Of a stretch of DNA of 64,000 nt, positions 45,229 through 55,925 are shown piece after piece. The notes below the pieces were generated by a model that saw only the letters and a program-made list of their open reading frames with translations, was not told where the DNA came from and ran no database searches. The position numbers and the translations under genes were made by a program. Every line of letters starts with the position of its first letter. Position 1 is the first letter of the stretch. The stretch comes from Adiantum capillus-veneris (Eukaryota > Streptophyta > Polypodiopsida > Polypodiales > Pteridaceae): the NCBI GenBank assembly GCA_014529385.2, contig CM043950.1:77619935-77683934 (forward strand). The letters are read 5' to 3'.

Positions 45229-46861
45229 TGTCATAAAATCCAATATTTAACCAAACCAAATGATTTCCTCATATTAAACTGATCATTTAATGTGGGAGAA
45301 TAGTAAGGAATAAGGGCTAGAATATAGATATGTGCTTACGGGTTTATCTCAACACGATGCTAGTGGTAAAGGGGTTCAAATGAGAGATGATCTATTAAAG
45401 AGCAATGCCAGTTAATGGGGCCTAAAAGACCTTACGATTAGATTCTTTAAAAAGACCTCCAATGGTTTGTGTTAAAGTCCTTAGACCGTAAGTTAAGCTA
45501 GGCCATTTCTTGAGGTGCTTGATGATTAAAGTGCACGAGATGCTTGACAACTAAGTGTAACTTAAGCTAGGCATGTGCTTGAAGGTAAAAGTCAATTCCT
45601 ACAAGGAGGGGGCGAGCCCTTAAGGCTAGGGGGATGGTAGAGAGAGAGGCCATGTTTTTTGCTATTTGCATGCATGATGACTTAGGTACTTGAGGTGATT
45701 AAACAAATAGGGGGCCAAGGTGCTTAGGGGTAGAAAGTCAAGACCTATGCCTACAAAGAAGGGGGCAAGCCCTACAAGGATGGGATATGAATGGATGAGC
45801 TTTCCCTCACACAAGGGGCACCCCGTTGCTCAATGAGGCATATTTGACACATGTCAATCCCCTAGCTAGGTTGCTCCCATAATGTGCCTAAAGCTCACTG
45901 GTTGACCCTTAAAGAGATCCAATGATAACTTAGTTAGTTAAATTAATTGTTTAAGCATTTATCAAGTTCTCTCTCTCTCTCTAAGAGCAAGGGAGGACAC
46001 TTGTTAAAGGACTACCTCTATTGCTAAGTAGTGAACAAGCTTGTGATTGGCTAGGCTTGGGAAGGAAAATGGGATTTCACCTTGAGCTAAAAAAGGGGGT
46101 CGACCCAATCAAGGAGGGGGCCTACTTACAGTATATACTCTCCCATGCACCCACACACATGCACACACACTCTCATTGTGTGAAGTGTAAAGTGCAAGAG
46201 CTCCATCTCCTTCTCTAAGCTAGTAGAGAAGTTGAGATCCTACACCAACACTCTTGGCTTTGGAATGCAAATCCAACCAAGAGCCATGATTCAATGCTTA
46301 AGCTTGCCATCTTCTCCATCTTCATTGCTATGGTATTTTATGTATGCTAGCAAGAAGAGTGATGGTAAGTGAGGAACTATTTCTTTCTCATATGTATGTT
46401 TCTTCTTCCTCTTCCCTACCCTCATTCTCTGCTAGTTCTCTCCACCTTTGAAGATGTTTGAGGCCTCAGGACTGAGGCTGGGGATAGTTAATGCTTTTTA
46501 CAAAGTCTATGTTATGCTTGTGATGCATGAATATTTCCATATTCATTGCATCCAGAGGTCACAAGGAACACAAAGATTGTATCGTATCAAGTCTCTCTTG
46601 ATGGGAGAATCTATAATACAAAAACCTACTATTGGAGGGGGGACCGCGGTTCCACATAAATCCGGTCCTTAGTATTGTCAAGTTCTCTAAACTCTCTCTC
46701 TTGCAAAAGTATTGTTCATGCCAAGTTAATTACGTACTATGATTATGTTGCTACTATTATTTAAGTTCACCCTCTATGTTCTCAAAGTAGACTCACAAAA
46801 ATGTTCTCTCTAATTCTCTTTGTTCCACCATTCTCAAAGTTCGTAGGTGATTTCCATTACA
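45229..46861 (+). repeat. 3' LTR of the family A element (1633 bp)
   Basis: Starts TGTCATAAAATCC and ends TTTCCATTACA, followed by the target duplication CATTT. It contains a single TTAA at 45909-45912, where the 5' LTR carries the DNA elements: an in-window empty site. Confidence 0.9.
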
Positions 46862-46866
46862 CATTT

Positions 46867-47434
46867 TAACTTCGGGTACTTCTAAGTTAAATGGCACTTG
46901 GTAGGAGTTTTGAAAACTCTAAAATTTATGTTACGGTGCAAGCAAGGTGCTATAAACCTCTTTCCATGCATTTTTTTTTGCCATAGTAAAGTCTCAACAA
47001 CCATTGGAGGCAAGGATGCAAAGGCGAACAAGTGAAGGGTGGAAAGGGAAAGGGTGTGAAATGTGGAGGCAACTCTGCAAACTGTGTGCCTACTACAAAA
47101 ATAGTGAGTAAAGCAGTACAACAAACGTTTCAAGGTATCCTTAGTTGCGACAAAAATGTACCATTACTTCTTCCTTTTCACCTTGCTCCTCTTGCACACA
47201 ATTCCAAGAGAGAGATCAAGAAATTGTGTATGTTTCCTTTCTTAATTGAGGAAATGAGAGAGATAGGAGAAATATCCCTTTGCAACTTTGCCTCCCTGTC
47301 TTCACTTTTTTTCATATGATGAAGCTCTAAAACCACAAGCCTTATGCATGCAACAACTCAATTAGGAATAACGTGGCCGTTTTGAGTTGGATTTGACTAT
47401 TTTAAAGCACAATGCAAAGCTTGCATCAATGGTT
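46867..47434 (+). other. Unrecognised sequence right of the family A element
   Basis: The pre-insertion partner of the sequence ending at 28572. Short plus-strand frames (47032-47319) contain a Gly/Lys-rich start and no known motif. It could be the 3' part of the unknown coding remnant at 26850-28572. Confidence 0.3.
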
Positions 47435-48405
47435 ATCATCCAAAATTTTAGCAAATTGAACCTAGCCACCCAACTTGCATCTTCAAACTAGTCCAAAAAC
47501 TATAGACTCGGCCCTTTAAAAAATGACAAACTATCCATAACTTGCCAGTTACGACTGTGATTGCTGACACAAGCATGAAGATCACTTTGAGTACTACATA
47601 ATCAAGGCATAAACCTACCCTTTCGTAGCTTTTGAGAATTTTTGACTCACAAGCATGTTCTACATAATCAACCCATAAACCTACGCTTTGGTAGCTTTTG
47701 AGAATTTTGGCTTACATATATACTGATCCCAAATCAAAGTTAGAATATATTTTAAAAAATTGATATCACAACAAAATCCTAGCATAAATCATAACATAAG
47801 AAAAACCCCAAATTGTGTCTAGATCTTGATCTTTCACCCCATGCTTATAAAATGGCCTGACATTTTATGATAAAATTTATCATCCAAAATTTTAGCAAAT
47901 TGAACCTAGCCACCCAGCATGCATCTTCAAACTAGTCCAAAAACTATATACTCGGCCCTTTAAAAAATGACAAACTATCCATAACTTGCCAGTTCGGACT
48001 GTGATTGATGAGCCATAAAGACAAGCATGAAGACCACTTTCAGTACTACATAATCAAGGCATAAACCTACCCTTTGGTAGCTTTTGAGAATTTTTGACTC
48101 ACAAGCAGGTACTACATAATCAACCCATAAACCTATGCTTTGGTAGCTTTTGAGAATTTTGGCTTACATATATACTGATCCCAAATCTAAAGTTAAAATA
48201 TATTTTGAAAAATTGATATCACAACAAAATCCTAGCATAAATCATAACATAAGAAAAACCCCAAATTGTGTCCACAGCTTGATCTTTCACCCCATGCTGA
48301 TAAAATGGCATGGCATTTTATGATAAAATTTATCATCCAAAATTTTAGCAAATTGAACCTTGCCACCCAGCATGCATCTTCAAAGTAGTGCAAAAAATAT
48401 AGACT
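47435..48405. repeat. Tandem repeat of about 450 bp, two full units and a partial third
   Basis: Units start with ATCATCCAAAATTTTAGC at 47435, 47879 and 48332 (spacings 444 and 453). Within each unit TTTGGTAGCTTTTGAGAATTTT appears twice, about 75 bases apart, so the unit itself holds an inner repeat. The third copy breaks off near 48400 (CATCTTCAAAGTAGTG). It is non-coding. Confidence 0.9.
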
Positions 48406-48863
48406 TTTCTGCTTTAGGAGATATATTAGTAGCAATGTACGTTGGATTAGGATCTTCACCCGTAAGGGAAAAAATATGTTAGCTTGGCATCTTTTGGACA
48501 ATCACAAGATTTTCCATGTTCAATTGTCTCATGGACTGTTGAATCACAAGCCTTCTATCTTGAAGTGCATACTTTCTATAGTGGGATGGTACACTCATTG
48601 CTCCTTCTTTGATTCCATTCCAAGCATCTATGACTCTTTATAGATCATTTTTCAATTTTCTATTTTTGACCCTTTGTTTGGTTTTGGAAAGTTGGGCTCA
48701 TCTTCAATCTCAATTGTCCTTTTGGGTTTCCTTTCCTTGTATGACTTCTTAGAAGTTTTTCTTACTTGGTGACAAATAACACCCCATTATTTTGTCTTTG
48801 ACATAGTCTTCTACCTTAGCTAATAGCAAATACTGAGTTTTAATCTTTATTATAGGCATGAAG
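48406..48863 (-). pseudogene. Family C protease-RT linker fragment
   Basis: On the minus strand the text YLLLAKVEDYVKDKIMGCYL, then MSVPSHYRKYALQDRRLVIQ matches 5400-5750 of the chimeric element (DCVKDKIIGWYPL, MSALSHYKKYTLQDQKIIIE). Stops break it. It ends at 48863, where an LTR begins, so that LTR element inserted into, or was joined to, a family C copy. Confidence 0.65.
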
Positions 48864-49276
48864 TGTGGAATGAGCTGGACACTTTCACACAGCTATTCCA
48901 AATTAGTAGTTAGAGTTAGTTCAGACCAAACGAGATGCTTCATATCAGACTAGGCAACTAAAAGATACAATTCAAATTGCAAATGAAACTAAGTAATGGA
49001 ACTGGAAAAGACAGTGAGATTGGAACTATAATAATGTATTCAGAACAATAGGCAATTACAATGATTAGTGAACTCAATATGAATCAGAGCTTTGGAGCAT
49101 AGACTAAATCTCAAGGTAAGAGTCTCCAAAATGAAGTAATCACTCCTATTTATAGGCCTCCAACTAGGCTGTGACTTAATATGCATTGTACTAGTTGCTA
49201 TGGTAACTATCTATAATTAGTATCTTCTAAAACTTTCAGTCTAGTCGCCTACTAAGGGCTATTCTCGCCATCTACA
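48864..49276 (-). repeat. LTR of a minus-strand retroelement (413 bp)
   Basis: Reads TGTGGAATGAGC...GCCATCTACA. In element sense (minus strand) it begins TGTAGATGGCG directly after a purine tract AAAGTGGAGGAGGAA and carries a TATA box CTATAAATAGGAG near 49145. It is the 3' LTR. I find no partner LTR to the right in the window. Confidence 0.65.
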
Positions 49277-50700
49277 TTCCTCCTCCACTTTCTTAAATTT
49301 TGGTGTATACCAGAATTCCCAACAATCTTTTCATCGAGTATCAATCCATCTAAACTCATCTTCTTTGGAGGTTTGTATAACACCTTAAAGGGCTCGAGTG
49401 CTCATCCTACTTTAGCTGATCCTTTTTGGCAGTCTTCATCTCAAACTCATAAGAAGCAAGAGCATTCCAAGTCTTTGCATCAGGATCATAGAGAGTTAAT
49501 TTTCCTCTGATAAGCCAGTCTCAGGCTCTATCTAGCTTATGGTAGTAAGATGATTTTTGCATCCATCCTTGAGGCAATGGCTAGTTGCACTTGATTCTAG
49601 CCTCAAACAAATTTTCAGCCATCTCTCTGAATTGGGGTTCGGAGGAGGCTTTGTTGGGGTTAATTCCTTTTCAAGGATATTAGAGGCCTCAACAGTGAGC
49701 TCAATTTTTCTTTTGTGATCCTTATCAGCCGTCTGATTTGTATCTTCCACTGGCCCATCTTCACTTGAAAGTTCTCCAAGATTTTATTAGATCAGTTGCT
49801 TGATCCTTATTTAGAGCACCAAGAACTACATGGTTCCATACATTCCACTTAAAATTGGATATCTCATACCAATTGGGAAGATCATCCACTATCTTGATAT
49901 AGCATTGTTGGTTCAGTGGCTCCGGGTGTGAGGGGTAGAGTGCTGGGAAAAATCAAGGCAATTGTGCTTTGTTCGCTGGAATGGCATAGAGGACCACTAG
50001 AGAATTTGGGACAAACTCCAAAAAAGTTAATACCCTCTAATTCTCTTGATACATTATCTTCCTTGTAATCAGAACTAGAGCAACAAACTTTTTGAATTAT
50101 CTCTTGCTCTCTACGGGTCATTCTTGTTTTTGGTCCCTTGCTGCTGCTGGTAGCATTGTTTTCAAGTAAAGCGTTTACTGCCTCCGATCCAGCACTCCTT
50201 TGGCACTTTCTATTTGAATTATCATTTCTTACATTTAAATTTTAATTACTTTCATGCATTGATAGGTAGGTTTAGTGACGAGCAATATTTTGAGTTGTAA
50301 ACCCACTGACTTTTAATTTTTAGTGGGTGGCCAAGTTATTCATGACTAGGTGCTTTGCCACATTGTTAGTGGTTAGAACTCTTTCTAGTACATGTATGCA
50401 ACTTGGATCTGGAGGCAGATTGTATACTTTCCGGCTGTGATAATTCATGGATTTCCATTCCAGTACCATCTGCTTGGCCCCCACATATAGCATCTGAAAT
50501 CTCTCCAGATTCAAGTAAATTGTCTCATCATGTAGGAACTCTTGGATCTGGAGATGCTTTTGTTTCATCAATGCTTTGTTGAGTGTCATCAGCTCAATAG
50601 AGTGTGTGGTGATTAGACTCAAAATTTGATTGTATAAGAACAATCTTTGCTTTGATATTACTCTGAGCTGTTTGCTACCCAACCTAATTTTTGTTGGTAG
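49277..50700 (-). pseudogene. Unrecognised minus-strand coding remnants of the same retroelement
   Basis: Protein-like pieces in shifting minus frames: 50320-50682 (120 codons, with an RFQMLYVGAKQMVLEWKSMN stretch), 49882-50121 and 49532-49750, plus LPNWYEISNFKWNVWNHVVL in another frame near 49870. None matches gag, protease, RT or integrase as I know them. The pieces lie between the purine tract and the ORFs at 51.6-53.6 kb and probably belong to one long element protein. A function cannot be given. Confidence 0.4.
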
Positions 50701-51625
50701 GTGGGATTCTACTGATGGGAATCAACACGTGCAGGTGGCTCTTGATCTTTGTTGTGGCTCTCCCTTGCTTGAGCTAAACTCTAGCCTCCAGTAGGCCCTA
50801 AATCTCTTGCAGCTAACCCTGGGGCATCATCGTCATTATTGCCATCATCATCATCCTTGTGATGATGTTTGTCTGCTGCTCCCTCATCTCGGTCATCATC
50901 TTCCTTATCATAATCTTCATCTTTGTTTTTCTGGTTGTCCAAGTACTGAGAGAGATCCATTGACTAGTGTCGTAGTGTATTTGCCAGCTTTATCTTGTAG
51001 GTCAGACTACATTGACTCTTCGACTGATTCTAGGTAGTTCAAGTTTAGAATCAAGTTGCCATCTTTGTGCACTATCTACACCAAAAAATGATAAGTATAT
51101 TTTTCCAAAATAGCTTCTTTTAGTACATGATGCTTCTAATGGAGTTTCTTGTAATCTTTCCGCTTCGCATTCAACATTGACTTGAAGCGTTCAACTAGCT
51201 GCTAAGCAATCTGCTTCTCTTCCTCCATGATAGTGTTTTCATTGGTTAATTTCTCTTTTTTTTTTTGTAGAGTCATCACTTTCCTTTTGTGCTATTGCTA
51301 TTCAAACTGATACTATAAAATTTGCTTCAGATATTCAACCTGCCCTTTCTTAACATTGTCTAGCTCAGCTTTAGTCTTTTGTAGTTCTTGTTTTAGGCTG
51401 TCCACTTTTGTACTGGAAACAGATGCTTGAGCCTCCATCATCTAGCCTATAGAGTTTGCAATATTGTCCCAGCCAGACTGCATGGTTGCAACACATCCCT
51501 GTGTAATGGTTTCAAGATTAGGTTGACATGTCTCACAAGCTGTCATCGAAAGTGTATATGGAAGTGAAGCTTTGTTGTTTTCTTCATGACCAGTTGCCCC
51601 TTTAGTGGTTCCTTCTAGAGTCATT
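50701..51625 (-). other. Region with short minus-strand frames, element interior
   Basis: No clear domain. The minus strand is rich in Lys/Glu/Gln codons (51442-51624 and other pieces), consistent with coiled-coil protein text. Plus-strand frames over CAT/TCATCATC tracts (50820-50920) are composition artefacts. Confidence 0.3.
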
Positions 51626-53561
51626 GAAGCCTGTCCAGTTTAACTATAGGCATTTGAGTGGTAACTAGTGCCGGTTTTGAAACATTGCCTGATGTTTGAT
51701 TTTTCTTAATGTCTGGTTTGGCACATGTTGTCTAAGATGACCCTCCACCAGTTGTCCCTTTGTCTCTTGGTGTGCATTGGTTTGTCTTTTATCAGCTTCA
51801 AGTGATGGAGCGGGTGTGCTAGATAGTTTTTGCATTCTACCATGGAGTTTCTTGTGCAAATCAACTATCTTGGGCTTCTTGCTTTATGATCCTAGCTCAT
51901 CTTGGGTTAATGTCCACTTCACACCCGTTTGCATTGTCTGTGTTGTTCCTTTGCCCTTGTCCTCTACTGGTGGATTTGTTGTAGTATCACCCTTTCCCTT
52001 ACCAATATCATCTAGTAGAGGAATTTCCATACATACCAAACCTTCAATAAGACTTTTTCTACACAACACTAATATAAAAAAAATGATCTATATTTATACT
52101 AGCCTTTGGGTCCTAGATTCTAGCTAGTAACATGGAGAATAGTTTTTTAGATAAGTACATCGGGTTGTTCTTCAAGCTGATTGCTTCAGCGATGAACCTG
52201 TAGATTGAGGAACATTCCAATGCGGCTACTAGAATGCTATGTGCACCATGTTTCCTTTTCTTTTTGTTTGGTTGTCCTCTTTCAAACATTTGCTAACCAC
52301 TTCAACAGTGGCTAGTGTGGGTTTGACCGCATGTGGGATCTTGAGAACAAGGGTGAGTTCTCCTGTTGTCAAGTTTAGAGATATTTCATTGACCAGCATT
52401 GTTCCTTTATCTACCTGTAATGTGGCCAACACCTGGTGGGTGATACCTGCATCAAAAGTTAGATTAGCCACTTCCATTACCACCTCTAGGTGCCATAGCT
52501 TCAGAAAGCCAAAGCCTGCTCTTGCTATTGAAACACATATTTGCCAATCTTGTTGTGTGCAACAAGACCGAGTGCAGCACTGAAGACATCAATGAAGCCT
52601 ATCCAGTTTAACTATAGGCATTTGAGTGGTAACTAGTGCCGGTTTTGAAACATTGCCTGATGTTTGTTTTTTCTTAATGTCTGGTTTGGCACATGTTGTC
52701 TAAGATGACCCTCCACCAGTTGTCCCTTTGTCTCTTGGTGTGCATTGGTTTGTCTTTTATCAGCTTCAAGTGATGGAGCGGGTGTGCTAGCTAGTTTTTG
52801 CATTCTACCATGGAGTTTCTTGTGCAAATCAACTATCTTGGGCTTCTTGCTTTATGATCCTAGCTCATCTTGGGTTAATGGCCACTTCACACCCGTTTGC
52901 ACTGTCTGTGTTGTTCCTTTTCCCTTGTCCTCTACTGGTGGATTTGTTGTAGTATCACCCTTTCCCTTACCAATATCATCTAGTAGAGGAATTTCCATAC
53001 ATACCAAACCTTCAATAAGCCTTTTTCTACACAACACTAATATAAAAACAATGACCTATATTTATACTAGCCTTTGGGTCCTAGATTCTAGCTAGTAACA
53101 TGGAGAATAGTTTTTTAGATAAGTACATCGGGTTGTTCTTCAAGCTGATTGCTTCAGCGATGAACCTGTAGATTGAGGAACATTCCAATGCAGCTACTAG
53201 AATGCTATGTGCACCATGTTTCCTTTTCTTTTTGTTTGGTTTTCCTCTTTCAAACATTTGCTAACCACTTCAACAGTGGCTAGTGTGGGTTTGACCGCAT
53301 ATGGGATCTTGAGAACAAGGGTGAGTTCTCCTGTTGTCAAGTCTAGAGATATTTCATTGACCAGCATTGTTCCTTTATCTACCTGTAATGTGGCCAACAC
53401 CTGGTGGGTGATACCTGCATCAAAACTTAGATTAGCCACTTCCATTACCACCTCTAGGTGCCATAGCTTCAGAAAGACAAAGCTTGCTCTTGCTATTGAA
53501 ACACATATTTGCCAATCTTGTTGTGTGCAACAAGACAGACTGCAGCACTGAAGACATCAAT
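51626..53561. repeat. 968-bp tandem duplication, two nearly identical units
   Basis: Units 51626-52593 and 52594-53561 differ at roughly 20 positions by eye (for example TGTTTGATTTTT versus TGTTTGTTTTTT, and TTAATGTCC versus TTAATGGCC). Unit junction: GACATCAAT followed by GAAGCCTATCC. Each unit carries the same three minus-strand frames. The duplication is recent relative to the surrounding decay. Confidence 0.95.
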
Positions 53562-53635
53562 GGTTTGTTATGTGAAAACATTTCTACTATTGTGTCTTTC
53601 ATCTTTTTTGACATTTTCTTCTTGCCCATGCACAA
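52229..53635 (-). pseudogene. Unrecognised minus-strand protein pieces, duplicated
   Basis: Frames 53432-53635 (67 codons, Lys-rich start MCMGKKKMSKKMKDTIVEMF), 53197-53451 (84 codons with ITHQVLATLQVDKGTMLVNE), 52852-53037 and 52633-52827, with the last three repeated at 52229-52483, 51884-52069 and 51665-51859. The 84-codon product ends in a basic tail. No known domain. The arrangement looks like one protein read 53635 toward 49300 with stops and a duplicated segment. It could be a non-standard Gag of a non-autonomous element or a captured gene. Confidence 0.35.
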
Positions 53636-53988
53636 TGTAGGTAAACAATCCTATGTAGAGGTAGACTGTAAAGTGTGGGTTTTGTCCTTAAGTATGAGGG
53701 AAGGAGGGAAGAGGGGGAATTATTACAAATGTAATGGATTCAAGCTGTACATATACTTAAAGCTCATTTCATGAATGAATAAACAAATCTCTATTTTGCA
53801 TTACATCTCCCTTGTTTATGATGAACTTGTGATGGCTTAGCAAATATTCAAGACCGTGTTTATGAGTCCAAGTTAGGTGATCTTGGAACCTAATTCGCTG
53901 AGTGAAAGTCTAGGCAACACACACTCACTTGTGTGCATGATGTTTATCTTTCATCCACCCTAGCTAGCACGATCCCATTCCTATCAAG
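53562..53988 (+). repeat. Possible LTR preceding a primer-binding site
   Basis: Non-coding sequence with a poly-A-signal-like TGAATGAATAAACAAATC at 53773-53791, ending in CTATCAAG. It is followed at once by a primer-site-like TGGTATCAGATC. The left end is not defined and no partner is found. Confidence 0.3.
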
Positions 53989-54000
53989 TGGTATCAGATC
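53989..54000 (+). promoter_or_regulatory. Primer-binding-site-like sequence
   Basis: TGGTATCAGATC, one base from the initiator tRNA-Met site, downstream of LTR-like sequence. Confidence 0.4.
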
Positions 54001-54707
54001 ACAGGTATGCTAGCTAGGCTTGCTATTATGCAGTTCATGTTTGTACAAATTAGCATTCCTTAATTATCATTAGTTCGATTTATTAGGTTTTTTTCTCTAT
54101 TGAATATCACATGCCCAATTAGTACTCCATTGGCTAGCATGAGCATGGTCTTGAGTTAAAGAATCTTGGGGCACTACTCACTGGCCAATTGGAAGCCTAA
54201 TTAGCATTAGAGTGCATTGATTTAGCCAACAAGAAATTGCATTTTGCATTCAAAATCTGCTCCTTATTTTAGCAAAATTAGCATTTGCAATTGATGTGTG
54301 TGCGTAGCCTGTCTCGAGAGCTTTCAACTTTGAGCAAAGCTCAAGCTTTCAATCTCCATTCTCTATTTTTCTTGCAAAATTGAGCTTCAAATTGTGTGTA
54401 TGTGTGTGGGAGAGATTATTTCATTTGCATTTAATGCTTGCTATTATATTCCACAACTCCACCCTTTTTCTTGAGAGAATTGTGGTGGGACTACCCTTTT
54501 TAAGGAGGTCAACCCTCAAAGGCACCGTCCACACAACAAGAGCACCCAACGGATCTCAAATTACCCCCCAAAGGCAGATTTAAGTGGGTTTTTTTGGGTC
54601 CGAACTGTCCTAAACCGGCCAACAATGCCTTTTAACTCCATCCGGTGGCTGCACTGCCTTTGCACCGACGATCGGCCGCGAGCACGAGATATCCCGTCCG
54701 GTGCTCT
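54001..54707. other. Unassigned sequence between a primer site and a family A fragment
   Basis: AT-rich to 54480, then more GC-rich (54520-54707, CACCGTCCACAC, GGCCGCGAGCACGAG). No coding motif is seen. It ends where family A homology begins at GAGCTCCTAC. Confidence 0.35.
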
Positions 54708-55925
54708 GCGAGCTCCTACCAAGAGGCTCACCGCCTAACAAGCCTTCTTATCAAGTTTCTCAAGCTCTACAACAGGAGATCATGAGGCACATACAATAAT
54801 TGGTAGCCAAAGGAATGGTGAGGCCTCCTCTCCCTTTTGTTCTCTAGTCCTTTGAGTGCAAAAGAAAGATGGCACATACCATATGTGTGTGGACTATCAA
54901 GCATTAAACCATATCACTATCCAAAATAGATTTCCCGTGCCTTGGGTAGAAGATCTGTTTGATAAGCTACAAGGCTCTACCTACTTCAATAGGATTGATA
55001 TTAAAAGTGGCTATCATCAAATAAGGATAGTGGATGAAGATATCTAAAGACCACATTTCGTACAACATTTGGCCTTTATGAATATCTAGTTATGCCTTTT
55101 AGCTTGACTAATGCATCAACAATGTTCAATCGTCTAGGGAGAAAATCTTTAGACCCTACTGCAAATTCATTGGTTCGTTGATGATATCATCATCTACTCC
55201 AAGTCCTTGGAGGAACACAAGCAACATCTCCAAGGGATTTTTCAGGCATTGAGGGAGAACAAGCTTTTTCTCAACCAAAAGAAAAGTGAAATTTTCCTTC
55301 AAGAGATTCAATACTTAGGTCATATTATCTCTCAAGATGGTATCTGTATGGATCCATCAAAGTTAGAGGTAATAAAAGCCTGGCCTAATCCAAGGAATCT
55401 ACATGAGCTAAGAAGCTTTATTGGTATGTGTACATACTATAGATGCTTCATAGCAAAATTTTCTCAAATAGCAGGACCATTACATGACTTAAACAAGAAA
55501 AACATTAATTATTCATGGACTGCTAAGGAGCAACATGCTTTCGACAAGCTCAAAGAGAAAATTACCTTTCAACCAGTTCCCATGCTTCCGGATCTCTCAA
55601 AGCCATTTGAGGTCCAATGTGATGCTTGTGGTGATTGCCTTGGAGTAGTCTTGCTTTAAGAAGGGCATGCCAAATCATATAAGAGCTGAAGGCTCAATAT
55701 GGATGAACGGGTCTTAGGCATTTATGAGAAAGAGCTTTTAGCTGTTCTACATTCCCTAGACACATAGAAGCAATATCTATTGGGGACTCTATTTATTTCA
55801 CGAACCTACCACCAAAGTCTCAAGTACCGATGCAAACCAAGCTTTTCGAAAAACAAATGAGGCGAGTAGATTTTCCTTCGTAATTTTATTTTCATATTGC
55901 TCACATTGCTTGTGATCAAAATCAA
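54708..55925 (+). pseudogene. Third family A copy: reverse transcriptase/RNase H relic
   Basis: Homology to 35190-36390 begins at GAGCTCCTAC. RT text: QKKDGTYHMCVDYQALNHIT, FPVPWVEDLFDKLQGSTYFN, IKSGYHQIRI, then (frame changes) FVDDIIIYSKSLEEHKQHLQ, a catalytic box FVDD. 55207-55659 is a continuous 150-codon stretch through the RT connection (YLGHIISQDGICMDPSKLEV, SFIGMCTYYR) to RNase H (FEVQCDACGDCLGVVLL). Gag and protease are absent. Stops at 55045 and 55657 and small deletions make it inactive. Confidence 0.8.

Larger units (their letters stand above)
28578..46861 (+). mobile_element. Complete family A Ty3/gypsy retrotransposon with nested insertions
   Basis: Bounded by the 5-bp duplication CATTT (28573-28577 and 46862-46866). 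The 5' LTR is 28578-32822 (enlarged by two DNA elements), the primer site 32824-32835, gag/protease/RT lie between about 33190 and 36390, integrase pieces at 36418-37009, 37916-38165 and 44287-44870, and the 3' LTR at 45229-46861. Without insertions it is about 8.4 kb, with 1.6 kb LTRs. The LTRs differ by frequent substitutions, so the insertion is old. Every coding domain is broken. Insertions inside it give a relative time order. Confidence 0.9.
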
